NCBI GenBank assembly: GCA_964465125.1
Contig: CAYXIO010000002.1
Span: forward strand, 62,001-126,000
Source of the DNA: CAYOHG01 sp964465125
GTDB lineage: Bacteria; Planctomycetota; Phycisphaerae; UBA1845; Fen-1342
DNA length: 64,000 nt
Reading direction: 5' to 3'
Shown here: positions 18,314-26,507 of the stretch, in pieces
Position numbering within the stretch: the first letter of the stretch is position 1
How the letters are laid out: the number at the start of each line of letters is the position of its first letter
Made by a program: the position numbers and the translations under genes
The notes under the pieces: generated by a model
Told to the model about the DNA's origin: nothing
Databases searched by the model: none
Seen by the model: only the letters and a program-made list of their open reading frames with translations

Positions 18314-18631
18314 ATGGCAACATCAGCATCGCTGGCGCGTGTTGGGTGCACGCTCCTGACCGCCTTGGTATTCAGCGTCGTCGCTCGAGCGGAGGATCCG
18401 GTGGCCTGCGGGTGGGTGTCCTACGTCAGTTGCCCTGGCTGTACCCCATCGGTGCCGGCGGACTCGACCTGCGCGTGTGCCGTAAACCAGGATGACTGCG
18501 ACTGTGTAACACAGAGTGGTGGCATCCAGAACGGCACGATCGTAGAGTGCAATACGGGCTATTTCTCGTACATCGAGGACTGGGAGGGCTACCGGATCAC
18601 GAAAACCGGCACGGAGTGGTGCATGCGGTAG
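18314..18631 (+). CDS. Secreted Cys-rich protein, copy A, cut by in-frame TAG
   Basis: As read to the first stop it is 105 residues: a signal peptide (about 1-26, VFSVVARA before EDP), then a Cys-rich region with SCPGC, STCACAV and DDCDCV. It is a paralogue of the 152-residue protein at 40598-41056: both have ARA then E-acidic-P after the signal, a CxxC, an AD-x-x-CxC and a later aromatic-Cys near the stop. The TAG at 18629-18631 falls between two cysteines at the place where copy B has Arg in CWQRKRC; the frame stays open behind it to 18781. A poor ribosome site, GCGGGAAG, is 11 bases upstream. Function unknown; probably disulfide-rich and extracytoplasmic. It may be a recent pseudogene, a readthrough gene or a sequencing error. 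Confidence 0.65.
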   Translation: MATSASLARVGCTLLTALVFSVVARAEDPVACGWVSYVSCPGCTPSVPADSTCACAVNQDDCDCVTQSGGIQNGTIVECNTGYFSYIEDWEGYRITKTGTEWCMR

Positions 18632-18781
18632 CTGAAGTGTCGCCACCTCGGCGGAACGTCGCTTGGCTGCGCCTCACTTGAGAACGGCAACTGCGTGGGT
18701 GGGTCCCCGTGCGAGTGGCGAATCTGGCTGGAGTCCCCGGCGGATGTCTACGCCCAAGGCGAGCGCTGCCGGCCTGTATAG
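18632..18781 (+). pseudogene. In-frame continuation of Cys-rich copy A behind the TAG
   Basis: Reading on in frame gives 49 codons and then TAG (18779-18781): starting LKCRHLGGTSLGC, with GNCVGGSPC in the middle and GERCRPV at the end. The match to the copy B tail (KRCNN, GGNCEASGNC, PTAC) in cysteine spacing and length is close: copy A with the amber codon counted is 155 residues, copy B 152. The second stop lies directly before the ribosome site of the next gene (AGGAG at 18780-18784), as expected if it was the original end. Confidence 0.6.
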
Positions 18782-18792
18782 GAGAAGTGAAC

Positions 18793-20229
18793 ATGCTGAC
18801 GTGCCTGATGCTGATCGCCGCGTCGATGCTGTCGCCGAATTCCGGACAGCAAGTGACTCGTCCGCACGCCCTGGCGCAGCTCGACGCCTATCGCGCCTCA
18901 GCCGTTCGTAGCGGCGAGTTTCGCTGGGAAGTTCTGTCCGAGGCCGACGAGACCAAGGCCCTGAGCTTCGTCACGCGTATGGCGAAAAACGGGGACCTGA
19001 TTTTCGAGCACCGCGGCGATCCCGACGGCTGGACCGGTTTCGACCCCAGCACCGGGAGCGGCCGATCGCGCTACCCCGTCCTCATGATGATGAACGCCGA
19101 CGGTTTCTGGGAATGGCAGGAAACGCTGCCCAACGTGGGAGTGTGCCGCGGCGACATGGCGAACGGCTACCTCATTGTCGGGGCCCGGAACATCCTGGCG
19201 GTCGGCATGCAGGCCACGTCCGCGGGCATGGCCGGCTTGGAGGGGCGCCAACTGCTCTGGGCGGGGCTGCCGGGCACCGATCTGTCGAAGGTCGTCAGCT
19301 ATCGGGAAACAAAGAACGGGAGCCGCTGGACCGTCACGGCGGACCTTGGCCACGACTCGCAGATCGTCTGGGAGATCGACGCCGCACGCGGCTGGAACCC
19401 GGAGCGAATCGTTTTGAGCCAGCACGGCGACGAGACGCATGTTGTGCACAACGCACTTCGTGAGTTTGATGGCGTCTGGCTGCCCGAGCGCACCGAGTAT
19501 TACCTGTTCGGCGAGTTGTCCGAGGTGGTCCGCATACGGGACGCCCGACTCAACCGGGACGATGACCCGGCCGAATTCACCGGCCGCGATCTCGGGCTGG
19601 AGCCCGGATTCAACGTCGGCTTCAAGGATGCCACCGACGGGCGCGTGCGGGCTTGGAACGGCGATGCCGTGGTTGCCTGGGAAGACTGGATCCGCGACGT
19701 GGACGAAGGTCGTCGAAGCTGGGGTCCGACCATGGCCGCGCTCAACGCGGGTGAGCCGTTCGTCAGCCCCTACATGACCGAGGCCGAGCGGCCGCGCTCG
19801 CGCAAAGCGACGGCTTCGACCCAAGCCGATTCCGCGGATTGGGAGCGTGCCTGGCGCCGCTACGTGGACTCATTCATCGCCCGGCACGCGCTCGATGCGG
19901 AGCAGACGCAAAAGGCCCGCGCCATCCTGAATGAGTCGCTTGCCGTGGCGCAGCAACGGCTTGCCCCGAAGCGCGACGAGATGGGGCGCATACGGGAGCA
20001 GCTTGCCACGCCGAAAAAAGCAGGCGCCGACGCGCGAAGCAAGCTGCTCGAGCAGCTCGAGGTGAATTTCGCTCCCGTGCACGAGGTGTTCCGCAACCAA
20101 TTGGTTCCCAGGCTGAACAACCTGCTGACGCGGAAGCAGCGCCGGGCGGCCCCAGAGCCGGATGGAACGGATTCGGCGGCGCGGGAGACATCGGCCTTGC
20201 GGCCGGAGCCGCTGCGCGATCGCCAGTGA
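18793..20229 (+). CDS. Secreted protein of cassette A, unknown function
   Basis: A 478-residue exported protein starting at ATG 18793 with AGGAG 8 bases upstream. The signal peptide is MLTCLMLIAASMLS. The middle (about 20-300) is beta-rich, in the manner of LolA-like sensors of lipoprotein-sorting folds, though I cannot confirm the fold. Segments shared with the 492-residue protein at 39135-40613 include WEIDAARGWN (there WWIDPQRGHN), FDGVWLPERTEYY (there FGDIWYPAQVQYF), a DLGLEPG (there ELDIEPG) and, near the C-terminus, LDAEQTQKARAI (there LDHEQTQKAWLI) followed by a long helix ending LLTRKQRR (there LLTRAQAE). Eleven bp separate it from the Cys-rich gene, so the two are coexpressed. Confidence 0.8.
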   Translation: MLTCLMLIAASMLSPNSGQQVTRPHALAQLDAYRASAVRSGEFRWEVLSEADETKALSFVTRMAKNGDLIFEHRGDPDGWTGFDPSTGSGRSRYPVLMMMNADGFWEWQETLPNVGVCRGDMANGYLIVGARNILAVGMQATSAGMAGLEGRQLLWAGLPGTDLSKVVSYRETKNGSRWTVTADLGHDSQIVWEIDAARGWNPERIVLSQHGDETHVVHNALREFDGVWLPERTEYYLFGELSEVVRIRDARLNRDDDPAEFTGRDLGLEPGFNVGFKDATDGRVRAWNGDAVVAWEDWIRDVDEGRRSWGPTMAALNAGEPFVSPYMTEAERPRSRKATASTQADSADWERAWRRYVDSFIARHALDAEQTQKARAILNESLAVAQQRLAPKRDEMGRIREQLATPKKAGADARSKLLEQLEVNFAPVHEVFRNQLVPRLNNLLTRKQRRAAPEPDGTDSAARETSALRPEPLRDRQ

Positions 20230-20263
20230 CAGCCATTGGCAGAGCGCCGGTCGCGCGTTTGCT

Positions 20264-21505
20264 TCAGGCGGAATCGCCCGATCGCGCGCGAATCCACTCC
20301 ATCATCGCGGGATACACGCGTTCCGTCGCCGCCGGCGAATATTCGAACTCTCCGTGCGCCATGTCCTCGAACAGCAGCCACTGCTTGTCGTTCGAGGCGA
20401 TTCGTTCGTGAAAAACGGTTCGCGTCACCTCGGCATTGGCAATGCGGTCGCGCCCGCCGACGATCGTGAGCACCGGCAGCGCAAGGTGTGCATAATGCTC
20501 GCTGTAGGCGCAGTCAGGCGCGCCCAGGGCGCTGACGAACCCGCCGGCGCGGACGGATTTCGCGAGCTGCCGCAGCACGCCCGCCTGGAGGTGGTCCAAC
20601 GCCGGCAGCAGGCAGCGCGTGAAGGTCTCGAAGTGAAACTGGCGCACGTTGCGGAAGCGCGCGGCAAGCTGCCCGATGGCCTTCAGGAAACCATCGCGAA
20701 CTCCCTGGTAGCCCTGCTGCAAGGCCGCCGGCCAGCGCGAGTCCGTCGCCGCCGCGCTCGGCCGAAGCCAGTCGAGGCGAATCTCCCCGGTCGCGGTTAA
20801 GGCCGCTTCGAGCCACGGCATCCGCGACATCCACTCAAACGGCAGGTTGACGTTCTGGTCGGCGCGGCCCCACTCGTTCAGCACGACGCCCCAGCGCAAC
20901 GCTCCGCGCTCGTCGAAAAACGACTGCGGCCAGCGCAGCGCCGCCGGGAATTCGACCAGGATCGCCCCGGCGACGCGCGCTTGCCGACGGCGCGCCTGGT
21001 TGGCATCGCAGACGACGTGCGTCCCTTGCGAGTCGTTCGCCAGGACAGCGCCCGACAGATGCGCCGCCAGGCACATCGCGCCCATGCTGCTGCCGACGAC
21101 GAACGGGCGGCACCCGGCGGCGTTTGACACGTGCTCGATCGCGGCGGGCACGTCGTAGAGCAGGAAGTGATCGACGCACCAGTCGCGCTGACCGGCCGGC
21201 GGCTGGCTGTGCAGGTGCGGCGCCCCGTGGCCGCGCAGATTGAGCAGCCAGACGTCGTAGCCTTGTTCGCGCAGGAGCATTGCAAGGCTGCGGAAGCGGT
21301 GGCTCGCAGCGTCTACCGCCGGCCCGTCCCAGACGTCGACGTTGACCGCCAGGCCGTGGATCAGCAGCACCGGCGTAGCGCCGGAATGTTCGTATCGGCG
21401 GCACGCCAGCAGGGCGCCGTCGCAGGTTGGAATGCGGTGGTTGCTCGGCAATCGAATCGTCCCAGGTTTGCGGATTCCGCCTGACGGCCGGTGGGTGCCA
21501 CGCAC
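20264..21505 (-). CDS. Alpha/beta hydrolase
   Basis: A 413-residue hydrolase. The oxyanion loop is LLIHGLAVN, the nucleophile elbow is VVGSSMGAM, the acid is in IVGGRDRIAN and the His in EDMAHGEFEY. An extra cap of about 130 residues between the nucleophile and the acid resembles lipases and esterases rather than haloalkane dehalogenases. No signal peptide is seen, so it should be cytoplasmic. The start is GTG; the first 20 residues may be longer than the true protein. It is the last gene of a four-gene run (LsrF-like, YciI, aldolase-SDR, hydrolase), only 15 bp behind the aldolase. It might open a lactone or ester in the same pathway, but this is inference. Confidence 0.83.
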   Translation of the reverse strand: MRGTHRPSGGIRKPGTIRLPSNHRIPTCDGALLACRRYEHSGATPVLLIHGLAVNVDVWDGPAVDAASHRFRSLAMLLREQGYDVWLLNLRGHGAPHLHSQPPAGQRDWCVDHFLLYDVPAAIEHVSNAAGCRPFVVGSSMGAMCLAAHLSGAVLANDSQGTHVVCDANQARRRQARVAGAILVEFPAALRWPQSFFDERGALRWGVVLNEWGRADQNVNLPFEWMSRMPWLEAALTATGEIRLDWLRPSAAATDSRWPAALQQGYQGVRDGFLKAIGQLAARFRNVRQFHFETFTRCLLPALDHLQAGVLRQLAKSVRAGGFVSALGAPDCAYSEHYAHLALPVLTIVGGRDRIANAEVTRTVFHERIASNDKQWLLFEDMAHGEFEYSPAATERVYPAMMEWIRARSGDSA

Positions 21506-21520
21506 CAGCCGCCGACGCAG

Positions 21521-23620
21521 CTACCGCGGAAACGCCTCCGCGACGCCGCCGTCCACCGGCAGCACCGCGCCGGTCGTCGGCGTCTGGTTGCTCGCGAAGA
21601 ACACGACCGCGTTGCCGACGTGATAGCCGTACACGCGCGCCTTCAGCAGGTTACGCTGCCGGTAGTATTCGGGCAGGTCATCGAGGGACATGCCGCGCGA
21701 CCTGGCCCGGTCGGGCCCGACCGTCTGCCACAGCCCCGAGGGCACGCTCTTGTCGCCGAACACCGCGTCGGGCGTGATCATGTTCACGCGGATGTTGTGC
21801 GGGGCGCACTCGATCGCCGCGATGCGGCCGAGCTGATGGCCGGCGGCCTTGCTGGCGCTGTAGGCGCCGAAGTCCTTGCCCGGGCCGAGCACGTTCTTGC
21901 TGCTGCACACCACGACGTGGCCGCCGAGGCCCTGTCGCTTCAGCAGCCGGATCCCCTCGCGCATGAACAGCATGTAGCCGACGACGTTGACGTTCATGAC
22001 GCGCTGGAAATCGGAGAGCGTCAGCTCATCGAGCGGCGCCACGTGGGCGATGCCCGCGTTGGGCACAACCACGTCGACGCCGCCGAAGCGCCGGCAGGCC
22101 TCGTCGTAGCCTGCCCGCACGCTTTCTTCGCTCGTGACGTCCATCTGAATCCACGCGGCGCTGCCCGCACCGCAGGCGTTCTCGATGCGCTCGACGATCG
22201 CCGGCAGCCGCTGCGTGACCAGGTCCGCCAGCACGACGTGAGCCCCGGCACGCGCGCACGTCTCCGCGATCGCGGCGCCGATCGCGCCGCCGGCGCCGCT
22301 GACCATGACGACCCTTCCATCCAGCGGCTGCCCGGTCGGCTTGCCGAGCTTCGCCTGCTGCAAGCCGCGGTATTCCATCACGTAGAGATGATCGTCGGAC
22401 AACGCGCTGTAGCGTTCGATCCAGTTCGCGAGAGCCTTGGTCCGTAGCGCGTGCTCGGTGATGTCCGCCGCGATTCGCGCGTCGCGCTTCGTGCGGCCCC
22501 AGCAGAATGCCCCGGCACCCGGCACGAGGACCACCCGTGGCGAAGCGTCGAGGCCCTCGGCGTTTCCGCCGTGAAGCTCGACGTACGCGCGGTAGTCCGC
22601 CCGGTAGGCCTCCGTCGCCGCGGACAGTTGCGCGCGCAGCGCGGCCGCGTCGTCCCAGCGCGGGGCCTCGATGAACAGCGGTTGGGCCTTCGTTCGAATC
22701 AAGTGGTCGGTGGTCAGCGGGCCGGTGCGTGCCAAGGCGGCGGCCCCGTCGCTGTTCACGAAGGCGAGCATCTCGTCCGCAGCGCGCCACTCGACAATGG
22801 AGCGCACGTGCGGATCATCCTCGCTGTCGCTGGGCGTCGCCAGCGCTTGTCGGAGCAGGGGAGCGGCCAGCGCGGCGAGCGCGGCGGGGCTCTCAGGTCC
22901 GCGATACGAGATCACAGGCCGCCTGCCCGCCACGCGCCGCTCAATGAACGCTTCGCAAGCGCTGACGAGCTCGACATGCCGCTCGTACGACGCTTGCGCC
23001 GTATCGCCGTACGTGATCAGCCCGTGTTGAATCAGCACGATGCCCTCAGCGCGCGGATTCCGCTCGTGCAGCTCGGCCACTGCCTTCGACAGCTCGAACC
23101 CAGGTGTGACATACGGCAGACAGGCGATGCGATCGCCGAGTGCCTCGCGAATCCATTTTTCGCCATCCGGCTGGTTGGTCAGCGCCAGGACCGCGTCGGC
23201 ATGCGAATGGTCGACGAACGCGTGCGGCAGGAACGCGTGCAGCAGCGTCTCGATCGAAGGTGTCGGCGCGGACGCGTCGAGCAGGTGCAGCCTGAATTGG
23301 TTGGCCATCACCTCATCGCTCATCGCGTCGACGGCCCGCAGCCGCCGCAGACGCTGAAGATCCAGCGCCGGCAGCCCGCGCGGCTCGATCGAAGCGAGGT
23401 CCCAGCCCGAGCCCTTCACGCACACGATGTCGAGCGTCTCACCCAGAATGTCGCGCAGCGTTGATTTGACCGAGACGTTGCCCCCGCCGTGGAGCACAAG
23501 CGCCGGTTCCTGCCCGATCAGTCGGGCCGAGTAAACGCGTGCGGCGAGTGCGGGCGGACAAGCCTCGCCGCACTGCCCGGCGATTGCGGCGGCGTCGCGA
23601 TCATTCCAGCGGTTGCGCAT
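21521..23620 (-). CDS. Bifunctional class II aldolase / short-chain dehydrogenase (RhaD-type fusion)
   Basis: A 699-residue fusion. The N-terminal part (about 1-400) is a class II aldolase: VLHGGGNVSVKS, VDHSHADAVLALTN with the zinc histidines, and IQHGLITYGDT. The C-terminal part (about 430-699) is an SDR: nucleotide-binding SGAGGAIGAAIAETCARAG, PNAGIAH and the catalytic Tyr/Lys in AYSASKAAGHQ. This is the architecture of rhamnulose-1-phosphate aldolase/lactaldehyde dehydrogenase proteins (TIGR02632 type, YuxG/RhaE-like) that cut a deoxy-sugar phosphate and oxidise or reduce the aldehyde. No rhaB or rhaA is in the window. The substrate is open. Confidence 0.9.
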   Translation of the reverse strand: MRNRWNDRDAAAIAGQCGEACPPALAARVYSARLIGQEPALVLHGGGNVSVKSTLRDILGETLDIVCVKGSGWDLASIEPRGLPALDLQRLRRLRAVDAMSDEVMANQFRLHLLDASAPTPSIETLLHAFLPHAFVDHSHADAVLALTNQPDGEKWIREALGDRIACLPYVTPGFELSKAVAELHERNPRAEGIVLIQHGLITYGDTAQASYERHVELVSACEAFIERRVAGRRPVISYRGPESPAALAALAAPLLRQALATPSDSEDDPHVRSIVEWRAADEMLAFVNSDGAAALARTGPLTTDHLIRTKAQPLFIEAPRWDDAAALRAQLSAATEAYRADYRAYVELHGGNAEGLDASPRVVLVPGAGAFCWGRTKRDARIAADITEHALRTKALANWIERYSALSDDHLYVMEYRGLQQAKLGKPTGQPLDGRVVMVSGAGGAIGAAIAETCARAGAHVVLADLVTQRLPAIVERIENACGAGSAAWIQMDVTSEESVRAGYDEACRRFGGVDVVVPNAGIAHVAPLDELTLSDFQRVMNVNVVGYMLFMREGIRLLKRQGLGGHVVVCSSKNVLGPGKDFGAYSASKAAGHQLGRIAAIECAPHNIRVNMITPDAVFGDKSVPSGLWQTVGPDRARSRGMSLDDLPEYYRQRNLLKARVYGYHVGNAVVFFASNQTPTTGAVLPVDGGVAEAFPR

Positions 23621-23711
23621 GGGGACGGGCCTTTTTCAACGCATGCCGACGCGCCGGCGACCGGGCGCGCGAAGGGCGAGCTGCCGCGTCGACGGCGGAG
23701 GCGCTCCTCGC

Positions 23712-24017
23712 TCAGGTCGCGGACTTGCGCTCAGGAAACGCGGCCTTGAAGGGCGTCACGGTCAGCGAAGCGAAAACGCCCCCGGCGACGTACGGGTCGC
23801 GGGCGACCGTCGCGCGGGCCGCTTCGAGGCTCGCGTCCTCGAAGACGATCACGGCCCCCGTCGACGCGTCGTTCGTCTCGTTGCGGATCGGACCGGCCAG
23901 GACGATGCGCCCGGCCTGGTCCAGCGCTCGAACGTATGCGACGTGCGCGTCGCGGTGCTGGTCACGTCGCTTGCCGCCGTCGGGTCCATCGTGGGCAATC
24001 AGCACGAAGAGGGGCAT
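23712..24017 (-). CDS. YciI-like protein
   Basis: A 101-residue YCII-domain protein. The DGPDGGKRRDQHRDAHVAY region (about 10-28) carries the His/Asp pair usual in the family, and VARDPYVAGGVF matches the conserved DPY(v/y)xAG turn. The family has a ferredoxin-like dimeric fold and acts in a few cases as dehalogenase or carrier-domain partner; for most members the reaction is unknown. It has GGAGA upstream of the ATG. It lies between the LsrF-like thiolase (54 bp upstream) and the aldolase-SDR gene (91 bp downstream) on the same strand, so a role in the same pathway is likely. Confidence 0.87.
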   Translation of the reverse strand: MPLFVLIAHDGPDGGKRRDQHRDAHVAYVRALDQAGRIVLAGPIRNETNDASTGAVIVFEDASLEAARATVARDPYVAGGVFASLTVTPFKAAFPERKSAT

Positions 24018-24071
24018 GCGAATTCTCCGAACTGGCAGTGAACGCGCGCTGGGGACCAGGCCGCATGAGAC

Positions 24072-24854
24072 CTAGCGAATCAAGCTCTGGAGCAAGTCCC
24101 AAGCCTGTGCGTCGGTGCGCCCTTCCTGCACGATGGAGCGGACCGCGCGGATCATCGGAACCGGCCACTTGGATTGGAAGATGTTGCGGCCCATGTCGAC
24201 ACCCGAGGCGCCGGCCGAGACCGCGCTGTACGCCAGCGTGAGCGCCTCGCGCTCGTCGATCTTCTTGCCGCCGGCGATGACCACCGGCACCGGGCAGCCG
24301 TTCACGATCTTCTCGAATCCATCGCAGTAATAGGTCTTCACGATGTCCGCGCCCAGCTCGGCGCAAATGCGGCACGCCAGGCCGAGATAGCGCGCGTCGC
24401 GGACCATCTCCTTGCCCACCGCCGTCACGGCCAGCACCGGCAGGCCGTACTTCGCGCCCTCGTTGCAGAGCTTGCCGAGGTTGGTGATGGTCTGCTTCTC
24501 GTTCGCGGAGCCGACGAAGACCGACATCGTGATCGCCGACGCATTGAGCCGGATCGCGTCCTCAATCGAGGTCGTCAGGTCCTCGTTCGAAAGATCGTCC
24601 TTCAGCACGCTGGTGCCGCCCGAGACGCGCAGCACGATCGGGATGCGCGCCGCGGTGTCGATGCAGTTCCGCAGCACGCCGCGCGTCAGCATCAGCGAGT
24701 CGGCGTAGGGCAGCAGGGGGGCGACGACCTCGCCGGGGCGCTCGAGTCCGGTGGTCGGACCCTGGAAGTACCCGTGATCCACGGCCAGCATCACGCAGCG
24801 TTGGGTGTCCGGGCGGATCAGTCCCGCCATCCGGTTTCGATAGCCCCAGTCCAT
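24072..24854 (-). CDS. lsrF: LsrF-like 3-hydroxy-2,4-pentadione-5-phosphate thiolase
   Basis: A 260-residue DeoC/LacD-fold lyase that aligns with E. coli LsrF along its length: MLAVDHGYFQGPTTGLERP, LTRGVLRN, AVGKEMVRDARYLGLACRI, ADIVKTYYCDGFEKIV, GCPVPVVIAGGKKIDEREAL and ASGVDMGRNIFQS. LsrF moves an acetyl unit from the AI-2 breakdown product to CoA. ATG 24854 follows GAGGAG at 6 bases. Fructose-bisphosphate aldolase class I archaeal type is a related alternative, but the match is closer to LsrF. No lsrACDB, lsrK or lsrR genes are nearby. It heads an operon with YciI and the aldolase-SDR fusion. Confidence 0.88.
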   Translation of the reverse strand: MDWGYRNRMAGLIRPDTQRCVMLAVDHGYFQGPTTGLERPGEVVAPLLPYADSLMLTRGVLRNCIDTAARIPIVLRVSGGTSVLKDDLSNEDLTTSIEDAIRLNASAITMSVFVGSANEKQTITNLGKLCNEGAKYGLPVLAVTAVGKEMVRDARYLGLACRICAELGADIVKTYYCDGFEKIVNGCPVPVVIAGGKKIDEREALTLAYSAVSAGASGVDMGRNIFQSKWPVPMIRAVRSIVQEGRTDAQAWDLLQSLIR

Positions 24855-25223
24855 GGCGCGCTCCTCGTTGCCGGCGACCGCGGGGCGCATGGGCCCGCTG
24901 ATCGACGTGCAAGTGAACCCGATATCCGCGTGGCAAACGCCTCTGGGAGCGATGGTAGCGAAGCGGCCGGAGGACGGTCAAATCTCGGCCGCGCGGCCCT
25001 CACACGCGCAGCCCTCGCGCGTGCGGAGTCGGCCGGCGGCAGGTTCTGCGCCGTGCGCGGAGCCGCCGCTCATCGGCGTGCGTGCGTTCGCCGATACGGA
25101 TGGGTGGCGGGCTTGGAGGCCCGGCCTCCGGCGAGGCCGGCGTGAAGTCCAAATCGGCGAATCGGCCGGGGATGGATCTTCGGCCTGACGCACCCTTTCA
25201 CCGCGTTCCACGAGGAGACCCGG
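24855..25223. other. Intergenic between lsrF-like gene and 93-aa gene
   Basis: About 370 bases between divergent genes. No ORF is supported. The notable content is a pair of overlapping hairpins at 25115-25140, described separately. The ribosome site of the 93-residue gene (GAGGAG) is at its right end. Confidence 0.6.
25115..25140. promoter_or_regulatory. Two mutually exclusive hairpins upstream of 93-aa gene
   Basis: GGAGGCC (25115-25121) pairs with GGCCTCC (25123-25129). Alternatively CCGGCCTC (25121-25128) pairs with GAGGCCGG (25133-25140) around a CGGC tetraloop. Both are perfect and share bases, so only one can form. They lie about 85 bases before the ATG. This could be regulatory or an upstream terminator; no T-run follows. 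Confidence 0.4.
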
Positions 25224-25505
25224 ATGAGCACCACGACGAATCCCAACACCACGAACACGAGCTTTCCGACCTGTGGCGTGACGGTTCCATTCGACCAGAT
25301 CAACGCGCCCGGCGCCTACATCTGCAACTGGAGCGGGCACCTGCTGCGGGTTCCCGAGGATGGCGTGACGCCGGGCCGCTCGCCGCTGATCAACATCGTG
25401 GCGACCGAGCCGCTGACCGTGACGAAGATCAGCGACAACCCGTACATCACGATCACCAAGGCGAAGCTGCTGGCGTCGAATTTTGACTTGAACGTCAACT
25501 TCTAG
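25224..25505 (+). CDS. 93-residue protein of unknown function
   Basis: The ATG has GAGGAG 7 bases upstream. The N-terminus is Thr/Asn-rich (MSTTTNPNTTNTSFPTCG), the rest compact and beta-rich: VPFDQINAPGAYICNWSGHL, a proline turn, LINIVATEPLTVTKISD and YITITKAKLLAS. There is no signal peptide or membrane segment. Two Cys (17 and about 34) could form a redox or metal pair. I do not recognise the family. The clean ribosome site, normal codon use and a strong terminator hairpin directly behind support a real gene. Confidence 0.72.
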   Translation: MSTTTNPNTTNTSFPTCGVTVPFDQINAPGAYICNWSGHLLRVPEDGVTPGRSPLINIVATEPLTVTKISDNPYITITKAKLLASNFDLNVNF

Positions 25506-25903
25506 CCGACGCCGGTCAGTCAGAGTTGTCCCAAGACGCCCGCCCCGCGGCTCCTTGCTTGGCGCCGCGGGGCGGCGTTGTCTTCGCAAAAAAGGACGCA
25601 CGGCCCGCGATCAGGCTTCCCGTCACGCGGGCCGGCTCTCCTGAGGGAGGTCGCACAGCCCAGCCTTCCCACCCGGCGCCCCATCGTGCCCGCTCGCCTT
25701 GGGCACAAACTCCGCCGAAGTGGACGCGGCGACGACCACCTTCCCCCACTGTATCTAGCGCCAAAAGCCGTGATCTCGCACACGAAAAGTTGGAATTTCA
25801 GAAATTTTTCCGAGGATCACGCCGGCTCGGACCCATCGCTGTCGCGGGTCGGCGGCGGCGACTATGCTGCGCCCAGTGAGCAGCGGCCCGCGGGAGTTTC
25901 GCC
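25506..25903. other. Intergenic, terminator then no gene
   Basis: About 400 bases between two plus-strand genes. The left part holds the hairpin at 25541-25574. The middle has short overlapping ORFs on both strands without ribosome sites or coding character, and an A/T-richer stretch near 25785-25815 that may hold the HIT gene promoter. Confidence 0.5.
25541..25574 (+). terminator. GC hairpin behind the 93-aa gene
   Basis: CGCCCCGCGGC (25541-25551) pairs perfectly with GCCGCGGGGCG (25564-25574) across a 12-base loop. The following TTGTCTTC is a weak T-tract, so this is a probable intrinsic terminator for the 93-residue gene. Confidence 0.6.
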
Positions 25904-26380
25904 ATGACGCGCGGATTAGTCGAGTGGCAGCAGAGAGTTACAGGCGAGGCCTGCGGAATCTGCGCCGCCGCGCCAGGCTTCGCGGTAACACCTGAATTCG
26001 TCGCATCGCTGGATTCCGGTGCCGTGGTGCTCCAAGACGACGGAGCGTTCCGCGGCTACTGCATTCTGTTCCTGCACCAGCATGCCGCGGAGCTTTTCGA
26101 CCTCTCGGCGGCGCAGCGAGCAAGGCTCATGGAGGACGTCAATCGCGTTGCGCTTGCTTTGCGGTCGGTTGTGAAGCCTGCGAAGCTCAACTATGTCATT
26201 CTGGGCAATGAGCAACCGCATCTTCATGTTCACGTCATTCCGCGCTTTCATGACGACGGCTGGTGGGGCGAGCCCATTTGGAAACGTCCCCCCGACGCGA
26301 AGCTGCCGCTTCCCCCCGCGGAGTTCGCGCGCCTGCGAGATTCGCTACGGCAGGGGCTACTCGCTCCGCAAGTGGGCTGA
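25904..26380 (+). CDS. HIT-family hydrolase
   Basis: A 158-residue histidine-triad protein. The active site HLHVHVIPR has His at 106, 108 and 110, and GEACGICAAAP near residue 15 resembles the N-terminal zinc-like CxxC region of bacterial HIT proteins. The family hydrolyses nucleoside phosphoramidates and dinucleoside polyphosphates (Hint/Fhit type). The phosphate-binding GNEQPHLHVH context fits the HIT/galT-like cytosolic class. No signal peptide. A GGGAG lies upstream of the ATG. It converges on the LolA-like gene over a shared terminator. Confidence 0.92.
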   Translation: MTRGLVEWQQRVTGEACGICAAAPGFAVTPEFVASLDSGAVVLQDDGAFRGYCILFLHQHAAELFDLSAAQRARLMEDVNRVALALRSVVKPAKLNYVILGNEQPHLHVHVIPRFHDDGWWGEPIWKRPPDAKLPLPPAEFARLRDSLRQGLLAPQVG

Positions 26381-26430
26381 CGCGTGCGAGGGTGGCGGCG
26401 CGTCCTGTGTCGCCCGCACGCGCAAAGACG

Positions 26431-26457
26431 AAGCCCCACCGAGCTGCGATGGGGCTT
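26431..26457. terminator. Bidirectional terminator between HIT and LolA-like genes
   Basis: AAGCCCCA (26431-26438) pairs with TGGGGCTT (26450-26457) across an 11-base loop, with TTGTGTTGC following on the plus strand. It lies between two convergent genes and can serve both. Confidence 0.75.
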
Positions 26458-26507
26458 GTGTTGCTACGTTGTTCGTCGATTCGAAGAAGTCAGCCGGCCG
26501 ACACCTG

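Noticed and set aside
25516..25764. Short overlapping ORFs in the 25.5-25.9 kb intergenic region
   Set aside because: No ribosome site, no domain, and the frames run across the terminator hairpin.
26336..26372. Further copy of the GAGTAGCGAA repeat near the HIT gene end
   Set aside because: The resemblance is partial, inside the HIT coding sequence and oriented the other way, so it is treated as chance.
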